Assembly: GCA_910579685.1 (NCBI GenBank)
Contig: CAJTVN010000048.1
Coordinates: 1-24,343 of the forward strand
DNA from: an uncultured Lachnospiraceae bacterium
GTDB taxonomy: Bacteria; Bacillota; Clostridia; Lachnospirales; Lachnospiraceae
Reading direction: 5' to 3'
Length of the DNA stretch: 24,343 nt
A model generated the notes under the pieces. It was not told where the DNA came from. It made no database searches and saw only the letters and a program-made list of their open reading frames with translations. Shown one piece after another: positions 1-8,339 of this stretch (position 1 is the stretch's first letter; the number at the start of each line of letters is the position of its first letter). The position numbers and the translations under genes were made by a program.

Positions 1-168
1 TTTAATCACTGTTACATGTAAAGCCTTTGCGTCAATCAAACTTTCCTGTCTACACTTCGGGCAGTAAAGCGGAAAGTTTTTCAGCTCTGTATCTATCCGT
101 ATCTGTAATCTTGTTTTATTTCCACATACAGGACACAATATCCAATTTTCATTTTTGCTTATTCTCAT
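1..168 (-). CDS. Cysteine-rich KTR-type small protein, 3' part cut by window edge
   Basis: An ATG at 166-168 opens a minus-strand frame that stays open for 56 codons to the window edge, so the C-terminus is missing. The product carries two CxxC knuckles (ILCPVCGNKTRL near residues 10-21 and YCPKCRQE near residues 38-45), which should bind one zinc, with the KTR tripeptide between them. This is the pattern of the cysteine-rich KTR proteins common in Firmicutes conjugative elements; their role is unknown. An AAGGAAG-like ribosome site precedes the start. It lies 39 bases downstream of the TetR gene on the same strand and is probably co-transcribed with it. The frame and cysteines are seen directly; the mobile-element link is family knowledge. 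Confidence 0.7.
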   Translation of the reverse strand, partial: MRISKNENWILCPVCGNKTRLQIRIDTELKNFPLYCPKCRQESLIDAKALHVTVIK

Positions 169-207
169 TCCTTGCTTCCTTACCGAAAAAGTATTTGTGT
201 TGCTTTT

Positions 208-783
208 TCATAATAAGCTTCCTTCTTCTATCAGATGCATTGCTCCAAAATAGGCATTTGACAATGTATTTATACAATATGCTTCATCATAAACCATTGC
301 ATTGTTGGCAAGCAGACTGGCTATTCCATGTGTTACTAAAAAAATTTGCGAAAATATGCTATATGCCTGTTGCTCGTCTACCTTTGCTTGTTTCCTTAGG
401 ATAGGGAATAAAAAATCAAAATTTTTCCCGGTAAGCCAATCAGAAAGGGAAATGCCTATACAATAGTTTGAATGATACAAAAAGCGAAAAAGATTTTTTT
501 CTTCTACGGCAAATTGAATATATCTCATACCCACTTCCAACATAGGGCGTTCGTATTTGCCGCTTAAATTTGTTACATAGTTAATATGAAACTCACTTGC
601 TTTTTTATATGTTGCAATTCGGACATCTTCAATCGTTTTAAAATGATATAAAACGGGCTGCGTGGAACAGCCGAGTTTTTGTGAAACTGTCCGGGCGTTT
701 ATGTTTTCTGCTCCCATTTCTTTTACAGTTTCAAAAGCTGCGTCTATAATCATTTCTTTTGTGACTTTCGCGATTGCTGGCAT
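208..783 (-). CDS. TetR/AcrR family transcriptional regulator
   Basis: 191 residues, the usual TetR length. Residues about 8-55 form the N-terminal helix-turn-helix domain: TKEMIIDAAFETVKEMG, then the recognition region around ARTVSQKLGCSTQPVLYHF, with the family's YxxF-type ending. The rest is helical and variable, as expected for the ligand-binding and dimer domain, so the inducer cannot be inferred. The start is supported by GGAGGTG seven bases upstream. A promoter lies 42 bases before the start, in very AT-rich DNA. It is followed on the same strand by the KTR zinc-knuckle gene. The AT-rich composition and neighbour suggest acquired DNA. The gene it controls is not visible; autoregulation is the default expectation for the family. 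Confidence 0.85.
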   Translation of the reverse strand: MPAIAKVTKEMIIDAAFETVKEMGAENINARTVSQKLGCSTQPVLYHFKTIEDVRIATYKKASEFHINYVTNLSGKYERPMLEVGMRYIQFAVEEKNLFRFLYHSNYCIGISLSDWLTGKNFDFLFPILRKQAKVDEQQAYSIFSQIFLVTHGIASLLANNAMVYDEAYCINTLSNAYFGAMHLIEEGSLL

Positions 784-824
784 ATTTGCACCTCCATTTA
801 TAATCTATATTATATATAACTTTA

Positions 825-852
825 ATTATACATAATCAAAATTATAAATCAA
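825..852 (-). promoter_or_regulatory. Putative promoter of the TetR gene
   Basis: On the minus strand TTGATT (847-852) and TATAAT (825-830) are separated by 16 bases, with the start codon 42 bases further on. The surrounding DNA is almost pure A/T and contains short self-complementary stretches such as ATTAT-GT-ATAAT that could be the TetR operator, though such motifs arise easily by chance here. The rest of 784-1061 contains no gene that I can support. Confidence 0.45.
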
Positions 853-1061
853 GGCAATTTTTCTTTCAATCCCTCCTGCTAAACTTTTACTCAAATTTCA
901 CTTTTCCGAAAAAAGGTAAAGCGGTAAATTGTTCTATTTTGTCAAATAATAAAATTATTTATGAAAGAAAAAAAGGAATGTGTATGACTGGCTATCTAAT
1001 GGAGTTATCCATGACGGAATAGCCTGTTATGCACATTTCCATAATGCTTGTCCTTTGGTCT

Positions 1062-2216
1062 TTAGCTTCTTTGGTTCGGAATAGTGTGGTACTGGCGGTC
1101 TATCTCTTGTTTTCGGTTTCTTACTTCTTTACCGTACATGAGCATATTTGACCGGCTTGTCATGGTATCACCGTGCGAGCTTATAATCAAATGCATTCCC
1201 GCATTCACCATACGAATCAGCCATCGTGCCATCTCTCCCTGCATCAGAGGATGAAGACTGTTCTCCACCTCATCACAATAAAGCCAGTCAATCCGCCGCA
1301 CCGAACTCAAGGCCTTTATAAAAGGTGCCAATTCGTAATCAGTGTAAATCTGGAGAAAGTGCAGAAAGTCTTTCATTGGCAACACCAGATTTCCTTCTGT
1401 TACTCCGATAAAATAGTGTTTGTATAATAACTGCAGTCCTGAATGCGATGCCGGTAAAAAGAGCTGTCCTGAATCCAACGTTGTTTTTCCGACACAATAA
1501 TCCTCCAGACGCTTTGCAATGCCTCCTTTATCGCATCCTCCACAGAATCGCAATTGGGAATCTGGCTTTCAAAAGATTTTATATTCTGCCCATTTTCGTA
1601 CTGACGGATATCAACACTGATACTCGTCTTTTGCTCTCCGTCATCTCGATTTCGGTGCCATGAAACACTACTCACAAAATACGCAGTTTCGCTACCCTCC
1701 AATGCTACTTTGATCTCCTGGGCTGATATCGGTGTCCCAAAAATATCTTCGATGATACGGGACTTATTTGCAGCCAGATATTGATTGACCTGCAATTCTA
1801 CCTCGTTAAACCACTCCTGATCACAGCGAATTAAACACTGACCATTTAGCTCAGATTGTTTTATGCGGGAAGTTGGAACTGAAAAATTAATCAGCACTTT
1901 TCTAATCCCATAAATCTCCAAGAATGACGTGATTTTTCCAAATGTATATTCGCCTTTGATCAAACCAAATTCCGGATCATAGTATTTTCCGTCATACAGC
2001 AGCGTCCAGTGCGTATATCCCGCATTCGTATGAACCGTCAAAATCGAATATTCATAGGGAACCGGATTCTTCTTTGAAATCCTCTTATTCCTTTCCGCAT
2101 GCCTGATCCCATAAAAATCAAGGATCTCCATCAGCTGGCCGATACTCGTAGGACTGTCCGTTTTCATGTCTTTCATGACCTGTTCCACAGGTTGTTGAAG
2201 TGGGCTGTTTAATCAA
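1062..2216 (-). pseudogene. Decayed C39-like peptidase fused to AAA-ATPase C-terminal half
   Basis: Two overlapping frames (1400-2188 and 1062-1553) read as one broken gene. From a TTG at 2216 the frame gives QPTSTTCGT, a Gln six residues before a Cys, as in C39 peptidases. The frame must shift just after the Cys to continue into VMKDMKTDSPTSIGQLMEIL and a strand with His and Asp (GYTHWTLLYDGKYYDPEFG), the other two expected catalytic residues. Beyond about residue 120 it resembles the middle of an AAA ATPase. A second shift near 1450-1500 leads into LPASHSGLQLLYKHYF, then the Walker B/H-loop region DWLYCDEVENSLHP and HLIISSHGDTM. No Walker A is present. Two frameshifts and the missing ATPase N-terminus argue for a pseudogene made by deletion. 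The TTG overlaps the stop of the upstream nuclease-like gene. The C39 assignment is moderately secure, the ATPase half more so. Confidence 0.6.
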
Positions 2217-3826
2217 TTCCATAGGGAAATCTCCTCAGCTTGCGATTCTCCTGCCTTCTCCACTCTCTCGATCACGCAGCTGTGAAGTTTCTCACGATTC
2301 TCCCGGTCATAGTTTATCCCAACCAGCAGAATCTCCCCCGCATAGCCCTCCAGGGCCCGGGTGTAATGCCTGTTCCTGATCTGCCGCAGCGCCGTATCCA
2401 CGGTCTTATTGTATTTCAGCTCCACCACAAGCGCAGGCTTTCCTGTCGACGGAAGGGGAAGGAAGACAACGTCCGCAAAGCCTTTCCCCGTGGGAAGCTC
2501 CCGGATGAGGCGGTAATCCTTCCTTGCGCTGTAGTAGACCAGACCGATGGCGGATCCCAGCGAGTTCTCGTCGTTGTAGGTCAGGATGGATGCCACCTCT
2601 GTGTGCGCCCTGTCAAGCCCCCTGGCAACCCGCTCCCCGTCCCCCGAGAGCGTGGCCGCAAGAAGCTCCTCCGATTCCTTCAGCACCCGCATGACCTCCG
2701 GCCAGCCGCCCACGCTCATAGCGTTCTCAAACTCCTCCACGATCTCCCTGTTCGGGATAAACGCCTCCTCTTTCTCGAAATCATATCCAAGATAGCCCAG
2801 ATGGATCAGCAGAGTGAGGACGTCATCCTTTGACTTAAAATTGCGCATGTCATTCTGGAAGCTCCGGGTATTCACTCTGACGCACCCACCGCCAAGCATC
2901 CGCACCACGTCCGCACGCAGTCCGTCAAAATCCATGTCCATATAGATTTTCAATGCCTCGTAGGTTTCCGTCGACGTCCAGTAATTGGAAAACTTATGAC
3001 GGCGCATGGCCTCCACCGCGGACTTAGGATTATAGATATGCCGGCATTCTGATAATACGTAACCGTCATACCAGCTTCTCATCCTGGTGAAATCCATCCC
3101 GAACCGCATGCAAAGCGCCTCCACCTCATCTTCCGTAAAACCCGTATACTCTTCAAAAACACTCTGGTCTGTCATAGAATACTCAGAAAACATATTCAGC
3201 GCAGAATGCTGCCCATATTTTTTCACCGGCAGAATCCCCGTCATATAGGCAAGCGCCACATAGGGCTGATCCTTCAAGAGATCCCGCAAAAAGTCAAGGT
3301 ACTCCCTCTGCAGAGCCTCCTGCTCCTGTCTCTCACGCATCACACAGTCCCACTCGTCGATCAGAAAGATAAACTGCTTGTCTGTTTCCGCATAAATCTG
3401 CTCCAGCACGGCGGCAAGCCTCAGCTCCCGCTCCGAAAACAATTCCCCATATTCCTTACGGATTTCGGCAATGACAGTCCTCTCCAGATATTCAATCACT
3501 CCCTGTCCCTTCGACCGGATCAAAAACTGCTGCATATTCAGAAAGATAACCTCATACTGATTCAAATGCTCCCGGAAAGACTCCTCCTCTTCGATCTTAA
3601 ACCCTCTGAACAGGTCTGCAGAATCGCAGCCGCAGCTGTAGTAGGCGGCAAGCATCTTGAGCGCCATGGACTTGCCAAAGCGCCTGGGCCTGCTGACACA
3701 GATATATTTCTGTTCGGTATTGATCAGCTTATTAACGCATGCGATCAATCCCGTCTTATCCACATAAATTTCCGAACGGATTGATTCCCAAAACCCTTTA
3801 TTTCCCGGATTCAGATAGATTCCCAT
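2213..3826 (-). CDS. AAA-ATPase-like protein with C-terminal PD-(D/E)XK nuclease domain
   Basis: 537 residues from the ATG at 3826. An in-frame ATG at 3859 adds 11 residues but has no ribosome site and lacks family similarity; the family begins with the YLNPGNKGFWESI-like segment found here. The N-terminal half is the AAA-ATPase-like domain (Pfam PF09820 type): the segment VSRPRRFGKSM (residues 44-54) supplies the P-loop GKS, and FIFLIDEWD (152-160) is Walker B. The C-terminus is the PD-(D/E)XK domain, with D452, E469 and K471 in FADVVFLP...VVELKYN. Such proteins are abundant in gut Clostridia and Bacteroidetes, often in many copies; their function is unestablished, with DNA processing or defence proposed. 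Its start lies inside the end of the upstream membrane-protein gene (29-base overlap), implying translational coupling. Confidence 0.85.
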   Translation of the reverse strand: MGIYLNPGNKGFWESIRSEIYVDKTGLIACVNKLINTEQKYICVSRPRRFGKSMALKMLAAYYSCGCDSADLFRGFKIEEEESFREHLNQYEVIFLNMQQFLIRSKGQGVIEYLERTVIAEIRKEYGELFSERELRLAAVLEQIYAETDKQFIFLIDEWDCVMRERQEQEALQREYLDFLRDLLKDQPYVALAYMTGILPVKKYGQHSALNMFSEYSMTDQSVFEEYTGFTEDEVEALCMRFGMDFTRMRSWYDGYVLSECRHIYNPKSAVEAMRRHKFSNYWTSTETYEALKIYMDMDFDGLRADVVRMLGGGCVRVNTRSFQNDMRNFKSKDDVLTLLIHLGYLGYDFEKEEAFIPNREIVEEFENAMSVGGWPEVMRVLKESEELLAATLSGDGERVARGLDRAHTEVASILTYNDENSLGSAIGLVYYSARKDYRLIRELPTGKGFADVVFLPLPSTGKPALVVELKYNKTVDTALRQIRNRHYTRALEGYAGEILLVGINYDRENREKLHSCVIERVEKAGESQAEEISLWN

Positions 3827-4301
3827 AGCTTTGCCCCGCTTCCTTTCTGTGCTGTGCATGTATACCTACATGTCCGATCCCCAAGATAACTGTCGCAATT
3901 ATCATCCATATCACTCTTCCGTATATGCCAAGCAGAAAAAAGGCGGCGACCGGCAGTGTGGCTCCTGCAAGCGGAATCCCGCAAAGGCTGCTGTAAAAAT
4001 CCGTCAGCTTTCTCTCACTTCTGAAATAGCGGATCCACCACACCTCATACATTGCCATCAGGATAAATGCGCCCACCAGCCAAAAGGACCATGAGGACCA
4101 TCTGTGAAAATTAAAATCAGAAAAGATCAGCGCACAGCAGCAGGTCAGCGCTTCCCCTATTCTCTCCAAAAACAGCAACGTCTTGTTTTCGCCCTCAGAC
4201 GTATATCCCATGGGCTTATTTTTGGCCCAAACGATATTCGGTAAAGACAATAATACCAGAAATAGTGTCCCCGTATAAGAAAAACCAATGTGTCCTGTCA
4301 T
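3798..4301 (-). CDS. Small multipass membrane protein of unknown function
   Basis: 167 residues with about four hydrophobic segments: near residues 8-24 (TGTLFLVLLSLPNIVWA), 48-62, 72-88 (FWLVGAFILMAMYEVWW) and a long pair around 109-147. The short tail is charged and His-rich (GIHAQHRKEAG). I do not recognise a named family. GGGG ten bases before the ATG is a plausible ribosome site. Its 3' end overlaps the ATPase/nuclease gene by 29 bases, so the two are one transcript from the promoter at 4356-4384. The pairing suggests a membrane-associated partner, but that is only positional inference. Confidence 0.7.
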   Translation of the reverse strand: MTGHIGFSYTGTLFLVLLSLPNIVWAKNKPMGYTSEGENKTLLFLERIGEALTCCCALIFSDFNFHRWSSWSFWLVGAFILMAMYEVWWIRYFRSERKLTDFYSSLCGIPLAGATLPVAAFFLLGIYGRVIWMIIATVILGIGHVGIHAQHRKEAGQSYGNLSESGK

Positions 4302-4355
4302 CTGACTGCCCCTTTCAGAATATGCGTCCCTTCCTGCCGCCTCTATCCTAATAAT

Positions 4356-4384
4356 ATCATATATCAGAGATCACGGTTGTTCAA
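4356..4384 (-). promoter_or_regulatory. Promoter for membrane protein / nuclease operon
   Basis: On the minus strand TTGAAC (4379-4384), a 17-base spacer and TATGAT (4356-4361) lie 55 bases before the membrane-protein ATG. It is back to back with the plus-strand promoter at 4420-4448, so the two transcripts diverge from a gap of about 170 bases. Confidence 0.65.
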
Positions 4385-4419
4385 GGCCTGTGCAAAATTC
4401 GCCCTTATGTTTTGTAAGC

Positions 4420-4448
4420 TTGTACAGCCCTCCGGCCTGTGATATGAT
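4420..4448 (+). promoter_or_regulatory. Promoter for GNAT / YfhO transcript
   Basis: TTGTAC (4420-4425), 17-base spacer, TATGAT (4443-4448). The ribosome site AAAGGGG follows at about 4456-4462, eight bases before the ATG at 4470, giving a very short leader. Confidence 0.7.
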
Positions 4449-4469
4449 GGACGGGAAAGGGGTATTATT

Positions 4470-4907
4470 ATGATAAGAGAAGCGAAAAGAGAAGATCTGA
4501 AGGAAATACTGGAATTATATCTGTGCCTGCATGAGGAGTCCGTTCCGGAGCCCTCCGACCATCTGTCGCAAACCTGGGGCCAGATTATTCGGGATCCGAA
4601 CCACCATTTAATCCTGAATGAGGTGGATGGGCGGATCGTTTCCTCCTGTGTGTGCGTCATTATCCCAAACCTCACAAGAAATGTGCGCCCCTATGCCTTT
4701 GTTGAAAACGTGGTCACTCACATCGACTTTCGGGGCCAGGGCCTCGCTTCCCAGTGTCTGTGCCATGCGGAAAAAATAGCCCGGGATAATAACTGCTATA
4801 AAATGATGCTTCTTACCGGGAGCAAGACACCAAAGACCCTGGACTTCTACAAAAACGCAGGCTATAACAGCACAGACAAAACCGCATTTATCAAGTGGCT
4901 AAGCTAA
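4470..4907 (+). CDS. GNAT family N-acetyltransferase
   Basis: 145 residues, a complete single-domain GNAT. The start fits MIREAKREDLKEILELY, the usual first strand and helix. Acetyl-CoA motif A is at about residues 78-104 (VENVVTHIDFRGQGLASQ): the R-G-Q-G-L-A run supplies the pyrophosphate-binding loop. Motif B follows near KMMLLTGSKTPKTLDFYKNAGY, containing the late aromatic residue of the fold. The acceptor substrate cannot be predicted. It is transcribed from its own promoter, and the YfhO pseudogene starts 24 bases after the stop, so the two formed a small operon. Confidence 0.9.
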   Translation: MIREAKREDLKEILELYLCLHEESVPEPSDHLSQTWGQIIRDPNHHLILNEVDGRIVSSCVCVIIPNLTRNVRPYAFVENVVTHIDFRGQGLASQCLCHAEKIARDNNCYKMMLLTGSKTPKTLDFYKNAGYNSTDKTAFIKWLS

Positions 4908-4930
4908 AAAACCGGAAGGAGCTGTCCGAA

Positions 4931-6352
4931 GTGAAGAAACAAACAAAGCCGTGGCTTATGAAATACACCCTGATTTTTGGATTATTATGTCTGATCGTCT
5001 ATTCTCTCCATATTTATTACGGAAAATCCTTGTATATTCAACCGAAGGCTTAAATGGAGACGGATTAATACAGAACTATCTTTCGCTTGCTTATTTGGGG
5101 AATTGGTTGAGGAGCATATGGAATAATTTCTTTGTAACTCATTCCCTTTCGATTCCCGAATTTGACCTGAGTATCGGCTTAGGGGCCGATGTAATCACGA
5201 CCTTGAATTTCTATATTCTGGGAGACCCATTAAACCTCCTTTCTTTTTTCGTTCCAATCCGTTACACTGAGATTTTGTATCATGTGCTTGTAATCGTCAG
5301 ACTGTATCTGGCCGGAATCGCATTTTATGTATATTGCTTATATCATTCTTACGAAAGCAGACAAATTTTACCCGGTGTGTTGATTTATGTGTTTTCTTTT
5401 TACACGATTTCGATTTCCGTACTGCATCCTCACTTTTTGAATCCATTAATCAGTTTTCCCCTGATTTTGTTGGGTATCGATAAGATATTGAAAGAAAAAA
5501 AGCCGTTTCTTTTTATTCTTTCCTGTGCGTTGTCTGCAATATGCAACTTCTATCTGTTTTATATGATGACCATTCTCATGTTTATTTATGGTATCCTTCG
5601 TTACGTACAGTATCATCGGGCAAATTTTCGTTTTCCTGCAATGATATGCGAAGCGGGTAAATTTACAGGATATTATATCGTTGCCATTATGATGGCAGCA
5701 CCAATCTTCCTGCCGTCAGCAGCCGCCATCCTGGGAAGCAAAAGGACAGGCATAAAAGATACCTGGGCGTAAAATATAATATTGTGAGAACCGGTGAGGA
5801 AGCCTTCCTGCCATACGGCTATGATACCAAGGTGCGGGAAGCTGATGGATATGCCATGTATGAGACTGAAAATTCGCTTCCAATGGCGTTTCTGTATGAT
5901 GCCGTTATCGGGGAGGAGGAATCCTCAAAGCTTTCGTTAACGCAAAAATGGCAGGCAATGCTGCTGATTCCCTCCAGATTCTTAATCAGCCCATGGAGAA
6001 CCTGAAAGAACAGGTGGCGGCGCTAAAAGAGGCAGCTGTGGCATACACCTTTGGGGAAGACAGCATATCCGTGCAGGCAAATGCCTCAAAGGCTTCTCTC
6101 CTGTATATAGCAATCCCCTTCAGCGAAGGCTGGAAAGCCTTTGTGGACGGTAAGCCCGCCAAAATAATAAAAACAAACGGCTTTGGAATGGGCCTGTTTC
6201 TTCCGCAGGGAGACCATGAGATTGCGTTCATTTATCACACACCCTTCATGCGTTCGGGAATCGTCATGATGATTTTGGGCCTGATCTGCCTGGTTTTCTT
6301 AATTCTCCGCCCGAAACCCGGCATCCGGTACAAACACACAGCACCGGAATAA
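4931..6352 (+). pseudogene. YfhO-family membrane protein, broken by frameshifts and a large internal deletion
   Basis: The intact gene began at GTG 4931, nine bases after AAGGAG, reading KKQTKPWLMKYTLIFGLLCL and a first membrane helix up to YYGKSLYIQPK. A stop then appears at about 5057-5059; similarity continues in another frame from LNGDGLIQNY (about 5055) through six or so helices to 5772. There the text jumps directly to the family's C-terminal region, LGVKYNIVRTGEEAFLPYGY, in a third frame. Another shift near 5950-6000 leads to the last domain (IPFSEGWKAFVDGKPAKI) and final helix. YfhO proteins usually run to about 850 residues and act in cell-envelope glycosylation; fewer than 480 codons remain, so several hundred residues of the middle are gone. 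The 3' end overlaps the convergent dus gene by 54 bases. Very unlikely to be functional. Confidence 0.85.
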
Positions 6353-7270
6353 TGTCCGCACCGCATCCTCATACTCCGCACCGGATTTTGCCTTGCGTAT
6401 CCTTTTGATATGCTTTTGGCTGTCATCAAACAGAAACTGCATGTAGTTCCAGAGCTCCTTCATTTTAAACAGGACGTTGACATCTCCTGACATCACTTCC
6501 CGGTAATCCCGGTAGATTCTGTCATGAAACGTCTGCAGCGCTTCCTTCTCCAACGCCTTTCCCGTAAGGATCAGGGAAAGCAGTCCCGGATTGGCAATAA
6601 GGCCTCTTCCCAGCATGATCCTGTCCGCCTCCGGGAATCGCTCCGCAAACATCCTGTAATCTTTTTCCGTAAAAATATCGCCGTTATAACAGACCGGTGC
6701 ACGGCTCTGCGACAGGGCATGGGCAAAGGCCGCAAGATCCGGGCGGCCGCCATAAAAATCCTTCCGTACCCTTGGATGCACGATCAGCTCCGAGAGCGGA
6801 TACTGGTTATACACCGCAAGAAGCTTTTCAAACTCTTCTCCGCTCTCCATCCCGATTCTTGTCTTGACCGAGATCCGCACCCCGTCGGCACCGGCTTCAA
6901 AGACCTCATCCAGAAACCGCAGCAGATATTCCGTATCCGCCAGAAGGCCCGCCCCCTTTTTCTTGGAGACCACAGTCTGATAAGGGCAGCCAAGGTTCAG
7001 ATTCACTTCCCGATATCCCATTTTGCCAAGATGGCGGATATAGTCCGCAGCCTCCCCGCCCTTGCTGCCAAGAAGCTGGGGGATCACCGTCATCCCGCTG
7101 TTATTGTGCGGGTCAATCTCTCCCTTCTCCCTGCTTTTGGTGATGCCGTTCTGATTCACTGCGAGAAACGGCGTAAAGTATTTGCCGATCCCGCAGTCAA
7201 ACATCTCATGAAACGCATTCCTGTAAAGATAACCCGTTATCCCCTCCAAAGGGGCAAAATAAAAATCCAT
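6299..7270 (-). CDS. dus: tRNA-dihydrouridine synthase (DusB-like)
   Basis: 323 residues, normal length. This FMN enzyme reduces uridines in the tRNA D-loop to dihydrouridine using NADPH. The TIM barrel begins at once with FYFAPLEGITGYLYRNAF. Visible functional residues are catalytic C95 in NLNLGCPYQTVVSKKKGAG, K136 in SVKTRIG, H165 in IVHPRVR, and the FMN-phosphate loops YNGDI (195-199) and MLGRGLIANP (219-228). A purine-rich stretch with GCGGAG precedes the ATG, which lies only 10 bases after the DUF5692 stop, so it is the last gene of the hypB operon. No terminator is obvious after it; its last 54 bases are antisense to the end of the YfhO pseudogene. Position specificity within tRNA is not predictable. 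Confidence 0.93.
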   Translation of the reverse strand: MDFYFAPLEGITGYLYRNAFHEMFDCGIGKYFTPFLAVNQNGITKSREKGEIDPHNNSGMTVIPQLLGSKGGEAADYIRHLGKMGYREVNLNLGCPYQTVVSKKKGAGLLADTEYLLRFLDEVFEAGADGVRISVKTRIGMESGEEFEKLLAVYNQYPLSELIVHPRVRKDFYGGRPDLAAFAHALSQSRAPVCYNGDIFTEKDYRMFAERFPEADRIMLGRGLIANPGLLSLILTGKALEKEALQTFHDRIYRDYREVMSGDVNVLFKMKELWNYMQFLFDDSQKHIKRIRKAKSGAEYEDAVRTLFRCCVFVPDAGFRAEN

Positions 7271-7280
7271 GCTCCGCTTC

Positions 7281-8318
7281 CTACTGCGCTCTTGCCATTG
7301 CCTGTTTGAAGTCCTTCTGATCCGTAAAAATCTCGTTGGTATACGGATTTTTCTTCTGCGCCTTCGCGCGCCGCAGGATCACGCCAAACACCGCAAGATT
7401 CACGGCAATCGACAGAATGGAAATCACGCCCTGTGCGGCAGGATTTGCCGTTGTCGGCATTGCCTCCCCGAAAGCCGCAGCCGCACCGCCCGCACCGTAA
7501 ACGCTGGATACGGTGGTAAAACGGCTTCCATCCTGAAACAGCGGGAATACCTGTGCGAACATGCACCAAAGCGCCAGCGTGTTCGCCCGGTTCTGAATCC
7601 ATCCGCCCTTGTTCCACAGCGCATTGGCAACAGTCGGCGCCAGCAGCAGGGCAAACCCGCAGTACCAGGAGTGGGTGGGAAGGTTCAGATAGGTATACTG
7701 GAAATTCCAGATATCGTAAGCCAGAATAAAGCACCAGGTCATATCCGGCCAAAGCATATCCTTTTTGTCCCTGGAGGAGTAGATCCCCCACCAGCCGGTC
7801 ATGCACAGGATATTCAAAATCCCCGCAATACCGTTTAAAATGTTCCACCAGCCGCCGTAGAGCCACACACCCTCGGAGGATTTCCACCAGCCGCCCATAA
7901 CGCTTCCCGCCCGGATCACGGATTCAAAATCGGACACCACCGCAATCATGATATTAATCGCCACAATCACGAAGGGAAACACCTTGAAGCCATGGGACTT
8001 TCCCAGGCTTCCCCAGTGGTATTTGAGGATCATGAACCCGATACACCCGGCCAGGGCCGCATAGAGCTTGGCATAGTGGAACCAGCTGTTCATATGCACA
8101 TAGGTCTGGTTATTCAGAGCCCACTGCGCCCCCTTTGCCGCTCCCACATAGATGGCGATAAAATAGACGGTCAGCGCCGCAGGAATCGCAAAAAAGCAGA
8201 TGCTCCCTCCCGCCTTCGTGCGGCGTGCAAGCTCGTTCATGAGGATCAGCCCCGCAAAAACCATGACCCAGCCAAGGATCTGCCAAATTGTTCTTCCGTC
8301 ATAAATTTGAAAAATCAT
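7281..8318 (-). CDS. DUF5692 family multipass membrane protein
   Basis: 345 residues with eight or nine hydrophobic segments, the first being IWQILGWVMVFAGLILMNEL (about 11-30) and the last near residues 292-313. It is strikingly rich in Trp and Tyr, with GGWWKSSEGVWLYGGWWN (about 143-160), TGWWG and WCFILAYDIWNFQYTYLNL, suggesting interfacial or cofactor-binding loops. I match it to DUF5692, a family with no known function. The C-terminal 30 residues are charged and cytosolic. AGGGAG lies six bases before the ATG. It sits between hypA (21-base gap) and dus (10-base gap) in a five-gene operon. Inference: it may be the membrane component of a nickel-linked or redox system with the Fe-S flavoprotein. 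Transport, electron transfer and signalling are all possible. Confidence 0.85.
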   Translation of the reverse strand: MIFQIYDGRTIWQILGWVMVFAGLILMNELARRTKAGGSICFFAIPAALTVYFIAIYVGAAKGAQWALNNQTYVHMNSWFHYAKLYAALAGCIGFMILKYHWGSLGKSHGFKVFPFVIVAINIMIAVVSDFESVIRAGSVMGGWWKSSEGVWLYGGWWNILNGIAGILNILCMTGWWGIYSSRDKKDMLWPDMTWCFILAYDIWNFQYTYLNLPTHSWYCGFALLLAPTVANALWNKGGWIQNRANTLALWCMFAQVFPLFQDGSRFTTVSSVYGAGGAAAAFGEAMPTTANPAAQGVISILSIAVNLAVFGVILRRAKAQKKNPYTNEIFTDQKDFKQAMARAQ

Positions 8319-8339
8319 ACGCTCTCCCTCTCTCTTTTC

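Noticed and set aside
945..965. AT-only hairpin AAATAAT/ATTATTT near 945-965
   Set aside because: Seven A-T pairs in AT-rich DNA are expected by chance and would be too weak to act as a terminator.
2240..2833. 197-codon plus-strand frame
   Set aside because: It is an antisense shadow of the PD-(D/E)XK gene, with no ribosome site or recognisable motif. Similar long antisense frames across 8700-11500 and 14435-15589 were rejected for the same reason.
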